From the NCBI GenBank assembly GCA_021734025.1, contig JAIPJS010000003.1, positions 280,332 to 344,331 on the forward strand: a DNA stretch of 64,000 bases. The letters run 5' to 3'. This stretch comes from Candidatus Neomarinimicrobiota bacterium. GTDB lineage: Bacteria > Fidelibacterota > JAANXI01. The translations under genes and the position numbers were made by a program. Positions 25,425 to 35,068 of this stretch are shown here, piece by piece (position 1 is the stretch's first letter; each line of letters opens with the position of its first letter). The notes beneath the pieces were generated by a model. It saw only the letters and a list, made by a program, of their open reading frames with translations, was not told the DNA's origin and did no database searches.

Positions 25425-27923
25425 TTATATCGTTATCTTCTCTCGCAATATAATATTCTCCGAGGATCTCCCGACTCTGATATCAAATTCCCCCGGCTCC
25501 AGCGTCCAGGTCTTGTTATTCACGTCATAATATTGGAACGCATCCGTGTCTAACATAATCTCCACGTTTTTCGATTCGCCCGGGTTGAGATAGACTTTTT
25601 CGAAGCCCTTCAGTTCTTTTACGGGGCGCCTCACGGAGGATTCCAGGTCGGAGACATAGATCTGCGCCACTTCGGCGCCGGCAGTCTCTCCAGTATTTGT
25701 TACGGTAAAATACGCTATTGCAAACGGAACATCCCCCTCGATTTCGACATCAAAATGCAAATCGTCGTATTCGAAGGTGGTGTAAGAGAGTCCGTAGCCG
25801 AACGGAAAGCGTGGTGTGGTATCGACCCGATCAAAGTGACGGTATCCCAGGAAGATGCCCTCGGAATACTTCACGGCCTTGTCGCCGTCCTCGTCGTAAT
25901 AGGAATCGTATACAGGGCTATCCTCCCATTTTGCCTCGAACGATGCGGGAAGTTTACCCGACGGGTTGACTGCCCCAAAGAGAATCTCCGCCAGAGCCGT
26001 ACCGCCTTCCTGACCCGGATACCAGGCATGGAGCAGAGCAGGTGCATCGCCTATCCAGGTGTCCATTCCGACGTTACCGCCGGCATTCAGGACAACGACG
26101 GTATTTTCGTTAGCTGCCAGCGTTTTATGGATAAGCTCTAACTGATCCTCCGGAAGGTTATACGGCCGATCCCGTCCTTCGCCCTCAGTATTGGGACTGA
26201 ACCCAACGCACAGTATCACCGCGTCAGCATTTACTGCCACCTTTACGGCGTCGTCAATTTCCTCGACCTGTTCCTGTTCGTACCCGAACCGGATTTCCGC
26301 ACCGCCGCCATTTTGGTAATATTCGAGCACTACATCATACGTTTCGCCGGATTCCATCGCATAGACGGCGCTCCGTGCCGTCGGCGCCTGGTCAATCCAG
26401 GCATTCAACAGGGTATCACCATTGAGTATTAACCGGTAGCCATCGTCGCCGGTTACGTAAAACCGGTGGTTGCCGGATTCTTTGGGATTAATTTGCCCGG
26501 ACCATTTCACAGAGAAATCCGAGTTATCATCGCCACCCAGCGGATGTTCGTTGAACACGAAATTGACCTGTTTGTCTATTCTCTCCAGAGAGGGGTTCCC
26601 GCGAAACTCCTGATTATCCCAGTACTGGCCACGCAGGCCAATTGTGCCATCTGCCAGGGAAAACGTCGATTTTCCGTACGTTCGCGTGCCACTTTTATCA
26701 TTTATTCCTCGTTTGTACACGATTTCCACGTCTTCGCCGGCGATATTTTGTATTCCGTCCAAGATGCTCACGGTGTGCGCCGGTGTGGTATAGGAACTGC
26801 CACTGCCGCCGTGGATCAGGGGATGTGCGTTCGGGCCGATCACCGCCAGACGGGTGAGGTTGTCTTTCTCCAGCGGAAGCAGCCCGCCGTCATTCTTTAG
26901 CAGTACTGTGGCTTCCCGGGCCATCTGCAGGGCGACCTTTTTGCTTTCCGGATCATCTTTGGAAATACTGGATAACTCCTGATCCCGTTCCATGAAATTG
27001 AACCTGACAATCATAAGAATGATACGCCGGACTTTTTCATCTATGGTGGATTCCCGGATTTTGCCTTCATTCATTAGTCGCTGAATTGAATCCGGGTGCA
27101 TAAACTTGCCGGAGGGCATTTCCAGGTCGAGCCCGCCATTAACAGTCCCCAGGGTAGAGTAGGTCGACACCCAGTCGGACATGACGAGGCCATTGAAACC
27201 CCATTCATCCTTCAGCACATCGTTAATCAGGTAGTTGTGCTCAGAAGCGTGCGTACCGTTGATGAGGTTGTAGGCCGTCATCAGCGCACCGACGTCACCC
27301 TCCTGGACCGCCGCCTTGAATGCCGGCATATAGATTTCACGCAGAGTGCGTTCATCAACATTCGAACTCACGTTGTGGCGGTCGAATTCCTGGTTGTTGG
27401 CGATGTAATGTTTCACGGTGGCTACAACTTCCCGGGATTGTATGCCCCGGATAACCGGCACGACCATCTGGCTTGCCAGGTACGGATCTTCGCCCAGATA
27501 TTCGAAATTCCGGCCGCACATTGCCGCGCGATAGATATTCACCCCCGGTGCCAGGATAATATGCACCCCACGCGCCCGGGCATCACGTCCCATTGCCTCA
27601 CCAAAGGATTTCGCCAGTTCGCGGTTCCAGGATGCGGCCAGTCCAATCGATGCGGGATACGCCGTCGTCGGTCCGTAATTCCGCACACCCAGCGGGCCGT
27701 CGGACATCTTGATCTCTGGCAGATCCAGCCGGTCGATGCCGCGGATGTAAAAACCCTTGTACCCTCCGATATACTCCAGCTTCTCCTGCAGGGTCATCTG
27801 ACGTAACAGGCTTTCCACCTGCTGTTCCTGTGGTGTCTGGGCCAGTAATGGCACCGTAACGATGAATATGAGAAATAAACGGAGTAGGTTTCCGGAGATT
27901 GGTTTGTTCATTAGTCTGTCCAT
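25425..27923 (-). CDS. Glycoside hydrolase family 3 enzyme with PA14 insertion (beta-glucosidase-like)
   Basis: An exported enzyme that removes terminal beta-linked sugars. A signal peptide is followed by the GH3 TIM barrel, with the nucleophile Asp250 in 'NGLVMSDW' and 'KHYIANNQEF' upstream. The second alpha/beta domain is interrupted by a PA14 domain (about residues 405-545, 'GNHRFYVTGDDGYRLILNGD'). It then resumes with 'NTEGEGRDRPYNLP', the usual acid/base region, and ends in a fibronectin-III-like domain. Substrate specificity cannot be read from this; xylosidase or other GH3 activities are possible. The start is uncertain: ATGs at 27923 and 27911 both fit and neither has a strong ribosome-binding site. 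It lies 53 bases after a secreted PHP-like gene. Confidence 0.9.
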   Translation of the reverse strand: MDRLMNKPISGNLLRLFLIFIVTVPLLAQTPQEQQVESLLRQMTLQEKLEYIGGYKGFYIRGIDRLDLPEIKMSDGPLGVRNYGPTTAYPASIGLAASWNRELAKSFGEAMGRDARARGVHIILAPGVNIYRAAMCGRNFEYLGEDPYLASQMVVPVIRGIQSREVVATVKHYIANNQEFDRHNVSSNVDERTLREIYMPAFKAAVQEGDVGALMTAYNLINGTHASEHNYLINDVLKDEWGFNGLVMSDWVSTYSTLGTVNGGLDLEMPSGKFMHPDSIQRLMNEGKIRESTIDEKVRRIILMIVRFNFMERDQELSSISKDDPESKKVALQMAREATVLLKNDGGLLPLEKDNLTRLAVIGPNAHPLIHGGSGSSYTTPAHTVSILDGIQNIAGEDVEIVYKRGINDKSGTRTYGKSTFSLADGTIGLRGQYWDNQEFRGNPSLERIDKQVNFVFNEHPLGGDDNSDFSVKWSGQINPKESGNHRFYVTGDDGYRLILNGDTLLNAWIDQAPTARSAVYAMESGETYDVVLEYYQNGGGAEIRFGYEQEQVEEIDDAVKVAVNADAVILCVGFSPNTEGEGRDRPYNLPEDQLELIHKTLAANENTVVVLNAGGNVGMDTWIGDAPALLHAWYPGQEGGTALAEILFGAVNPSGKLPASFEAKWEDSPVYDSYYDEDGDKAVKYSEGIFLGYRHFDRVDTTPRFPFGYGLSYTTFEYDDLHFDVEIEGDVPFAIAYFTVTNTGETAGAEVAQIYVSDLESSVRRPVKELKGFEKVYLNPGESKNVEIMLDTDAFQYYDVNNKTWTLEPGEFDIRVGRSSENIILREKITI

Positions 27924-27976
27924 TGGTTTAATAGTTAGAATTATAGAAGTAGAGGTATCATTGTCTAAAACCCACT

Positions 27977-28810
27977 TTAATCTTTGGCCTCCGGTATGAA
28001 GAAATCCGAGTGTTCCAAATTGCACGTCTTTACCATGGAAAGGGCATACTCTATGGTCCCGGCATAGTTGTTCCGGCTGTTTGTTCCCAGGGAGAACCTG
28101 GCGCCGTGTGCCTTGGCCCGTTGAATAAACTCCCGGTTCGGTATTTTATAGTACGAATTAATTTCAATGGCCACATCGTTGGCGACTGCCGCATCTATAA
28201 TGCGTTGCATTCGGTCGGGAGTCCACGCTTCGGTATACCTGTCCTCAAGACATTTCGGCAGAAAGGTAGCGTTGGCCAGAATGTCGATACCTTCTTCATT
28301 GAGAATACGGATATAATAGTCAACGTACATCTCCATAAACGAATCGAAGTCCTCAACCTGAGTGTCTTCCAGCCAGATGCGCAGGATAGAGCCGTCCTCC
28401 TGGGGGATTTCCATGGCGTCCATGATGATATAGTCCAATTCCTCCAACAATTCCGGACTAAACAGGTCACGCCAGCCCGGAACCACAGGTTGTATGCCGA
28501 CCAACACCGGAAAATTCCTCAGGTGAGAAATATATTTGCGTAATCCCTCATCGTTTTGAATTGGGCAATACGGACAGGTTCCCGGGTGCTCAACGATTCC
28601 AAATTGAACATCCTTACTCCGGGATAAATTCACCGCATTCTCTATGGAAAGGCTGTCGGACAAGTGGACGTGTAAATCCAGGCGGGGGATATCTGTCGAA
28701 TTAGTCGGGGTTTTAGCAGATATGACCTGGAAGAACAGCAGAGTAATAAGTATCAGGCTGACCGAAACAAGTATCTTCCAAGGATGGACAGGGCGAATTA
28801 TTTGCACCAT
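27977..28810 (-). CDS. Exported PHP-domain-like putative metal-dependent hydrolase
   Basis: A 277-residue protein with an N-terminal signal anchor (residues 13-32). Its body resembles the PHP phosphoesterase fold: 'RLDLHVHLSDSLS' gives the first HxH metal ligands, 'FGIVEHPGTCPYCP' the next His, and 'VAIEINSYYKI' plus 'SLGTNSRNNYAG' the later strands. The second motif has an unusual Cys-x-x-Cys. PHP proteins are mostly cytosolic, so export is odd. It precedes the GH3 gene on the same strand, suggesting joint expression. Its substrate is unknown. Confidence 0.7.
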   Translation of the reverse strand: MVQIIRPVHPWKILVSVSLILITLLFFQVISAKTPTNSTDIPRLDLHVHLSDSLSIENAVNLSRSKDVQFGIVEHPGTCPYCPIQNDEGLRKYISHLRNFPVLVGIQPVVPGWRDLFSPELLEELDYIIMDAMEIPQEDGSILRIWLEDTQVEDFDSFMEMYVDYYIRILNEEGIDILANATFLPKCLEDRYTEAWTPDRMQRIIDAAVANDVAIEINSYYKIPNREFIQRAKAHGARFSLGTNSRNNYAGTIEYALSMVKTCNLEHSDFFIPEAKD

Positions 28811-29207
28811 TTCACCGGGTTATGTTATGTCAGAAAATAACAGCCACCGTATATAGTACAATAAATATACCACAAGTTGCCTTGCGGTGATATATTGATG
28901 CTCTGCACTTCCAGTGATTGGGTGATAATAAATTTATCATTTTCATAACGCCGTTTATCATATTGATAATAGGGGAGGTCATATGAGCTCGGACAAAACC
29001 TCCATTAAATGCGGTTTTAATATTCAACAGAGTAAATTGGTGTAATTCTATATGCTTTCCAGATTGTTTGGTTAAGAATGGGAACACCCAAACCCTGCTT
29101 TTACATTGGAAATTTGCCATTTAATTCTCAAGTTTTGGCCACTATGTAAATGCCGGAAAGTCCGGAATTATCAGTATAAATATCATAAGATTTATCGAGG
29201 TGAAATC
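28811..29207. other. Divergent intergenic region
   Basis: It lies between the minus-strand PHP/GH3 pair and the plus-strand methyltransferase and must hold promoters for both. No gene or clear palindromic operator is seen. CGAGGTGAAATC immediately before 29208 fixes the methyltransferase start. Confidence 0.55.
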
Positions 29208-30104
29208 ATGAATCTTCTCGAAGGAAAAGGGTTTATTAAAACAATTTCTTTCCTGTTGACTGGATTATTGGCAGTGACACTGTTGCTTTATATTGTCCCC
29301 GATAACCTTGTTGCCCAGGGCGAACTCGAACCGGTTATCAAGGTGTTGGATGAGCGGGACAAAGATGTGCCGTATGTGCCAACACCTGAAGAGATCGTCG
29401 ATAAAATGCTGACCATTGCGGATGTCGGCCCGGGTGATTACGTAATAGACCTCGGCTCGGGAGACGGCCGTATCGTTATCGCCGCTGCCGGGAAGGACGC
29501 TGTAGGGCACGGCGTTGATATCGACGAGGAATTGGTAATTGAATCCCGCAGAAATGCAAAAAAGGCGGGTGTGGATGACCGGGTGGTATTCCTGAAAGAA
29601 AATATTTTTACCACAGATATCAGTAAGGCTTCAGTCATTACAATGTATTTGCTTTCCAGCGTAAACAAGCGGCTCCGGCCCCGACTGCTGGATGAATTAA
29701 AGCCCGGAACACGAGTGGTCTCCCACAGTTTCGATATGGACGAATGGAAACCGGATAAAACATTTGATGTACAGGATGACGACGGGAATTCGCATTATAT
29801 CTATTACTGGATTACCCCGGCTGATGCTGTTGGAGCATGGAATTGGACCGTCAATGGAGACGACTTCGCGGCTGCCATTTCCCAGGAATTCCAGGAAATC
29901 ACGGTGGAATTAGCCCGGGGATCGTCCGAAGCGGGTGTAACCAATGCTGTCCTTCGGGGAAAACGCATCAGCTTTATGGCTGACTTTGGAGAAACAAAAC
30001 ACGTGTACAGCGGCGAAATAGAAAATGACCAAATCACAGGGACCGTACAGGTGCGCTCCGGCGATGAACATACCGTCAAATCCTGGCATGCAACAACTAA
30101 ATAG
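29208..30104 (+). CDS. Exported class I SAM-dependent methyltransferase-like protein
   Basis: A 298-residue protein with a hydrophobic N-terminal segment (about residues 10-32) that is a signal peptide or anchor. The class I methyltransferase core follows at about 60-190: 'VPYVPTPEEIVDKML', motif I 'VIDLGSGDGRIVIAA', 'GHGVDIDEELV' and 'LLDELKPGTRVVSHSFDM'. The last ~90 residues form a separate beta-rich domain ('WNWTVNGDDFAAAISQEFQE' onward). SAM is not expected in the periplasm, so either the segment is a cytosolic-facing anchor or the fold has another use. The protein target is unknown. Confidence 0.8.
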   Translation: MNLLEGKGFIKTISFLLTGLLAVTLLLYIVPDNLVAQGELEPVIKVLDERDKDVPYVPTPEEIVDKMLTIADVGPGDYVIDLGSGDGRIVIAAAGKDAVGHGVDIDEELVIESRRNAKKAGVDDRVVFLKENIFTTDISKASVITMYLLSSVNKRLRPRLLDELKPGTRVVSHSFDMDEWKPDKTFDVQDDDGNSHYIYYWITPADAVGAWNWTVNGDDFAAAISQEFQEITVELARGSSEAGVTNAVLRGKRISFMADFGETKHVYSGEIENDQITGTVQVRSGDEHTVKSWHATTK

Positions 30105-30168
30105 AGCAAGCGTAAAATCGTTTCCAATACCTTCCCGCGAATTTGACTGAATCTATCGGAGCCTATCG

Positions 30169-31506
30169 TTGAAATTCTCTTCTGAACAGGGCGCACCCGC
30201 CAGAATCTTTTCTGTCCTGAACGCCATCGCCATTATCGTTGGGATAGTGATCGGCATCGGAATTTTCCGGCTGCCGCCGCTGGTGGCATCGAACGCCGGA
30301 AACGGCACTCAATTTCTGCTGACCTGGATACTTGGTGGGGCCATTTCGCTGATTGGGGCGCTCTGTTATGCGGAACTGGCCACAGCGCATCCGGATGCCG
30401 GGGGAGAGTACCACTTCCTGCGAAAAGCGTACGGAGATTCCATTAGTTTTCTTTTCTCATGGGGACGGATGACGGTCATCCAAACCGGTTCCATTGCGCT
30501 GGCAGCCTTTATCCTTGGAGAATATGCCACGCTGATTCTCGACCTGGGGAGCTACAGCGCACCAATTTATGCTGTGCTTACGATCCTCATCCTCACCGGA
30601 CTGAATATCTGGGGCACCTCCCCGTCTAAACAGGCTCAGAATATTATGACTGGGATGGTTGTCCTTGTGCTAATTAGCATTGCAGTGTTAGGCATTGTTG
30701 TGGCAGCGCCTGGAGAGTCAGGAGGAACTGAAGCAGGGGGCGCCCCGCTGCAACTCAATTCGGCGGGACTAGCCATGATATTTGTTCTGCTGTCATACGG
30801 TGGTTGGAGTGAAGCGGCCTACCTCTCTGCGGAATTGAAAAATGTACGACAGAATATGGCGCGGGTCCTGGTACTGGCTATCGGGCTGATTACCATACTC
30901 TATCTGATGATTAATTATTCCTACCTGAATGTATTGGGATTTGAGGGGCTGCAATCCTCGCAGACAGTTGGCTCGGATCTGACCAAACATCTCTTTGGCC
31001 CCCGCGCGGAGATCTTCATGGCGCTGCTTGTGGTCTTCACGGCAGCATCTACCGCGAACGCCAGCATCATCACTGGAGCGCGCACCAACTACGCCATGGG
31101 ACGGGATTTCCCGTTTCTGGGCTTCCTTGGCAAGTGGAGCTCCAGACAAAATTCACCGGTCAATTCGCTGATTATCCAGGGACTTATCGCTTTGGCATTG
31201 GTATTAATCGGAACGCTTACCCGCGAAAGTATTTCTACCATCGTGGAATATACGGCGCCGGTATTTTGGTTTTTTCTGATGCTCACCGGGGTTACCCTGT
31301 TTGTCTTTCGCTACCGGGATGGCCTCTCCGACGGTACCTACAGAGTTCCGCTTTACCCGGTCACGCCAATCCTGTTCATCGCTACCTGTCTGATACTATT
31401 TTACTCCAGCATCACCGTCACGGGTATTGGGGCACTGCTCGGGATTGGAATTTTGCTGCTGGGTATTCCGTTCCTACTGATAGGGAACCGGAATATACGC
31501 CGGTAA
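30169..31506 (+). CDS. APC-superfamily amino-acid permease
   Basis: A 445-residue integral membrane transporter with about twelve hydrophobic spans. The N-terminal span has 'IIVGIVIGIGIFRLPPLVA', matching the APC consensus GxGIF motif that binds the substrate carboxylate and amino group. 'LLSYGGWSEAAYLSAELKN' is the typical TM6 region. The TTG start follows a weak ribosome-binding site. It lies 64 bases after the methyltransferase gene and could be co-transcribed with it. The substrate amino acid is not identifiable. Confidence 0.88.
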   Translation: MKFSSEQGAPARIFSVLNAIAIIVGIVIGIGIFRLPPLVASNAGNGTQFLLTWILGGAISLIGALCYAELATAHPDAGGEYHFLRKAYGDSISFLFSWGRMTVIQTGSIALAAFILGEYATLILDLGSYSAPIYAVLTILILTGLNIWGTSPSKQAQNIMTGMVVLVLISIAVLGIVVAAPGESGGTEAGGAPLQLNSAGLAMIFVLLSYGGWSEAAYLSAELKNVRQNMARVLVLAIGLITILYLMINYSYLNVLGFEGLQSSQTVGSDLTKHLFGPRAEIFMALLVVFTAASTANASIITGARTNYAMGRDFPFLGFLGKWSSRQNSPVNSLIIQGLIALALVLIGTLTRESISTIVEYTAPVFWFFLMLTGVTLFVFRYRDGLSDGTYRVPLYPVTPILFIATCLILFYSSITVTGIGALLGIGILLLGIPFLLIGNRNIRR

Positions 31507-31775
31507 AAATTAGCCTGAAGTGTAGAGGGATAATTTCCTCTGCGGAGTTTGGGAAAAAGGCTATAACCTAACTGCGATTTAACACTTGAATCCCGTAGGA
31601 AAATTATCCAGATTTATTAGCACCCAACTGTCATATCAGCAGGTGATGCAGAATGCTTAATCCGATTTTGTGCCAGCGCAACCCGGAAAAATTTCGGTGG
31701 ACCCAATTCCCGATCAGCGGGTATCTTCATAAATCCTGATAATCTCAATAGATTCAAACATAAACATGGAAACTA

Positions 31776-32789
31776 ATGAAGAATAAGCAAATTACCCTGA
31801 AAGATCTGGCCGCAGAATTAGACCTGCATTTTACTACTGTGTCAAAGGCGCTCAGAGATCATCCCGGAGTCAGTCCAAAGACAAAAAAACGGGTAAGAAA
31901 ACTGGCGCAGGAAATGAACTATTTCCCGGACTGGAACGCACAAAACCTCCGGTACCAGGATAGCACGACTATCGGTGTGATTGTTCCGAAAATCAGCAAT
32001 TACTTTTTCGCTTCTGTTGTGCACGGTATTGAAGAGGTGATGTATGAATCTCATTACACCATTTTAGTAAACCAATCCAACGAAAGTTGGGAGCGAGAGA
32101 AAACCAACCTGAGACCGATGCTGTCAAGGCGGGTTGCCGGATTACTCATTGCTGTCTCTATGGAGACAACGGATACCCACCACCTGAAGGTATTTGAGCA
32201 GCACGGCATTCCCATTGTCTTTTTCGACAGATACCTCAACGGAATTAAGGCCAGCCGGATTTATTCGGATGATGTGAGCGGGGCATATAATGCAGTGAAT
32301 TATCTTATAAACAAGGGGTATCGAAAAATCGCACATTTAGCAGGCCCGCAGACGGTCTCCGTCGGGCAGGACCGCTATAAAGGGTACAAAAAGGCACTTA
32401 AAGAACACGATATTCCACTGGATGACGACCTGATCTGGTTTGGCGGATTTCTCGAAGAAGACGGGCGGGAGGGCTTTCAGTACTTGTACAAGAACGGCGA
32501 TTTGCCGGATGCCATCTTTGCCGCCAATGATTATATCGCCTTCGGTGTTTATCAGAAGGCGAAAAAACATAATATACGCATACCGGAGGATCTGGCTGTG
32601 ATGGGATACGGGAACAGTGACGTCTCCCAGATGACCGCGCCGCCGTTGAGCACTGTCAATCAACAGGGGATAGAGATGGGCCGGCGGGCCGCGAATCTCC
32701 TCTTGGAAGCCATTAATTCAGAGGAAGATGTATTCCAATCCAAAGAAGTTGTCCTGAGGACAGATTTAATCGTTCGCGAATCGACCTGA
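31776..32789 (+). CDS. LacI-family transcriptional regulator
   Basis: A 337-residue regulator. Residues 4-50 form the LacI helix-turn-helix and hinge ('ITLKDLAAELDLHFTTVSKA' and 'HPGVSPKTKKRVRKLAQEMN'). The rest is a periplasmic-binding-protein fold, with 'PDAIFAANDYIAFGVYQKAK' and 'GYGNSDVSQMTAPPLSTVNQ'. It is followed by the fucose permease gene on the same strand after a 308-base gap that contains a CG-centred palindrome. A role in L-fucose or related sugar control is inferred from this position. Confidence 0.92.
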   Translation: MKNKQITLKDLAAELDLHFTTVSKALRDHPGVSPKTKKRVRKLAQEMNYFPDWNAQNLRYQDSTTIGVIVPKISNYFFASVVHGIEEVMYESHYTILVNQSNESWEREKTNLRPMLSRRVAGLLIAVSMETTDTHHLKVFEQHGIPIVFFDRYLNGIKASRIYSDDVSGAYNAVNYLINKGYRKIAHLAGPQTVSVGQDRYKGYKKALKEHDIPLDDDLIWFGGFLEEDGREGFQYLYKNGDLPDAIFAANDYIAFGVYQKAKKHNIRIPEDLAVMGYGNSDVSQMTAPPLSTVNQQGIEMGRRAANLLLEAINSEEDVFQSKEVVLRTDLIVREST

Positions 32790-33097
32790 TTTCCGAATAT
32801 TCCCCAAGTGAATATCGTAGAAATTCCCAAAATCTGTTGATTTTTCACGGGGATAAATCTAACGTTAGCACCAGGCATATTTAATACTGGCAACCGCCCA
32901 GTAATTTTACTCATTACTCTCATAATTAAAATCGCATTTACGAAGATACACGGAGTAAAAAAAGGTGTTTTCTGAAGCACCGGAAATCGTTGTATATTTG
33001 GACATATTCATGATTTATTTACCCTAGGTTACGGCATATTTAAGGGAAGGCAACCAAGGCAGACACCCCATAATCATTCCCTGGAGAATGAATACCT
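32790..33097. other. Intergenic region between the LacI regulator and fucP
   Basis: It holds no gene. It contains the perfect palindrome at 32859-32868 and, closer to fucP, an imperfect palindrome TACCCTAGGTTA near 33022-33033. Both are candidate operators. Confidence 0.5.
32859..32868. promoter_or_regulatory. Candidate LacI-family operator
   Basis: CTAACGTTAG is a perfect 10-bp palindrome centred on CG, as LacI-family operators are. It lies 70 bases after the regulator gene and 230 before fucP. The assignment rests only on symmetry and position. Confidence 0.35.
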
Positions 33098-34375
33098 ATG
33101 GCAGCAATAAAACGCACAATTTATAAAGCACCGATAATCCCGTTTATACTGATTACGAGTCTGTTCTTTATGTGGGGACTCGCCAATAATATGACCGATA
33201 CTTTATTGGCGGCCTTCAAGAAGATTATGAGCCTCACCGATTTTCAGACTTCATGGATTCAGATGGCTTTTTATGGTTCGTATTTCTGCCTGGCCTTGCC
33301 TGCAGCAATATTTATTAAAAAATTTACCTATAAAGCAGGCGTGTTGCTTGGCTTGGGGCTGTTTATCGGCGGGGCCTTTCTGTTTTATCCCTCGAGCATC
33401 ACCATGAACTATTTTCACTTCCTGATAGCGCTCTATATACTCGCCGGTGGACTCTCGATTCTGGAGACGACAGCGAATCCCTACATTATCGCGCTGGGGC
33501 CGGAGGAGACCGGAACTCAGCGATTGAACTTTGCCCAGTCCTTTAATCCCATTGGTTCCATAACTGGGGTACTGCTGAGTAAATACTTTATACTCTCTCA
33601 CCTCAATTCCGCCTCAGCAGAGGAACGTGCTGTAATGGGGGCTGAGCAGCTCCAGGCAGTGCAACAGCAGGAGTTGAGCGCCGTAATGGGGCCATATGTC
33701 GGGATAGCATTGTTATTGGTGGTTATCTGGGTTATGATCGCCATCCGGGATATGCCGAAGGTATCGGAAAAGAAGGTCTCAATCGATTTGATACCGACGC
33801 TGAAGCGCCTGTTCAGGAAAAAGCAATACGTCTGGGGTGTTGTGGCGCAGTTCTTTTATGTTGGAGCACAGATCGGAGTCTGGTCGTTTACCATTCGGTA
33901 CGTCATGCAGGAATTGGCTGTCGATGAGGCACACGCATCCAGCTATTATCTCGCTGCTCTGATACTGTTTACGGCATTTCGCTTTGTCAATACTGCTCTG
34001 ATGAAGTACATCGCGCCCGGGAAACTGCTGACAGGGTCGGCTATCCTGGGAAGTATCGCAACATTAATTGTAATATTTGGCGGTGGAATGATCGGAGTCC
34101 TTGCCCTGGTTTCAATTTCGGCTTTCATGTCCCTGATGTTCCCGACGATTTACGGGCTGGCTGTTAAAGGTCTGGATTATGACGATACAAAAATTGCCGG
34201 CTCAGGTCTGATTATGGCGATCCTCGGCGGCGCGGTATTAACTGCAATCCAGGGGAAAATTTCCGATGCCACCGGGAGTATCCATCTGGCGTATGCTGTT
34301 CCATTGGCTTGTTTTCTCCTGATATCCTTTTATGGATTTTTTGGGTTCCGGCGGGACCTGCAAAAGACCTCATGA
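33098..34375 (+). CDS. fucP: L-fucose:H+ symporter family permease
   Basis: A 425-residue major-facilitator transporter of the FucP family, which takes up L-fucose (or related sugars) with a proton. 'SLFFMWGLANNMTDTLLAAF' at residues 20-40 is the hallmark first span, and the Asp of 'NMTDTL' and 'ETTANPYIIALGP' are conserved blocks. 'LNFAQSFNPIGSITG' is the family's TM5 region. The ATG is preceded by a weak GGAGAATG ribosome-binding site. It is followed 88 bases later by the fucose mutarotase gene, which supports fucose as substrate; members of this family also carry glucose or galactose. Confidence 0.88.
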   Translation: MAAIKRTIYKAPIIPFILITSLFFMWGLANNMTDTLLAAFKKIMSLTDFQTSWIQMAFYGSYFCLALPAAIFIKKFTYKAGVLLGLGLFIGGAFLFYPSSITMNYFHFLIALYILAGGLSILETTANPYIIALGPEETGTQRLNFAQSFNPIGSITGVLLSKYFILSHLNSASAEERAVMGAEQLQAVQQQELSAVMGPYVGIALLLVVIWVMIAIRDMPKVSEKKVSIDLIPTLKRLFRKKQYVWGVVAQFFYVGAQIGVWSFTIRYVMQELAVDEAHASSYYLAALILFTAFRFVNTALMKYIAPGKLLTGSAILGSIATLIVIFGGGMIGVLALVSISAFMSLMFPTIYGLAVKGLDYDDTKIAGSGLIMAILGGAVLTAIQGKISDATGSIHLAYAVPLACFLLISFYGFFGFRRDLQKTS

Positions 34376-34463
34376 TTTAATGATCTAAATTGGAATTTTC
34401 ATAAACTGAACACGCCGGAAATCAGAATTCCCGGTTATTTGCATTTTCGAAAGGATCTATTGT

Positions 34464-34907
34464 ATGCTGCGTGGGATTTCCCCAAAACTCAGTCCGGAAT
34501 TATTACTTACACTCTACCGTATGGAGCATGGAGACGAAATAGTCCTGGCCGATGCTCATTTTCCCGGTGAATCTTACTGTACCCGTATAGTGAGAGCAGA
34601 CGGGCACATCATTACCGACTTATTAGACGGAATTCTCCCGCTGATGCCGCTGGATTCCTATGTGGATTTCCCGATGACGATGATGGAGGCAGTGAACGGT
34701 GATACTTTCGATCCGAGGGTAGAACAATCGTACAAACGGATCCTCGATAAATATGAAGAAAACCGTTATAAAATTCGAAAGATTGAAAAGGAAGAATTTT
34801 ACAAGCGCTCCGCCAATTCATTTGCAGTGGTAATGTCGGGAGAAACGGCGAAATACGGAAATATCATCCTGCAAAAAGGCATCATTGAAAACGCGGAATC
34901 CGGATAA
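34464..34907 (+). CDS. fucU: L-fucose mutarotase (FucU/RbsD family)
   Basis: A 147-residue member of the FucU/RbsD family, which interconverts the alpha and beta anomers of L-fucose before isomerisation. The start 'MLRGISPKLSPELLLTLYRM' followed by 'GDEIVLADAHFPG' contains the catalytic His (in 'DAHFP'), and the C-terminal half has 'RYKIRKIEKEEFYKRSANSF'. It lies directly downstream of fucP, and the fucose isomerase is about 18 kb away on the other strand. Confidence 0.92.
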   Translation: MLRGISPKLSPELLLTLYRMEHGDEIVLADAHFPGESYCTRIVRADGHIITDLLDGILPLMPLDSYVDFPMTMMEAVNGDTFDPRVEQSYKRILDKYEENRYKIRKIEKEEFYKRSANSFAVVMSGETAKYGNIILQKGIIENAESG

Positions 34908-35068
34908 CTATCGTTGAAACATTTTGAGAACTGAGAGTCATCTCGCACTATTCGTGAAATCCACCTTTTCCTGCCAGGGCAGTGAATCTCTGCTCAGGAT
35001 CTGTTATATTTTCATACCGAAATTACGGCGAATACCCACCGAGCAAACCATACAGACAAGAGGTCCGC

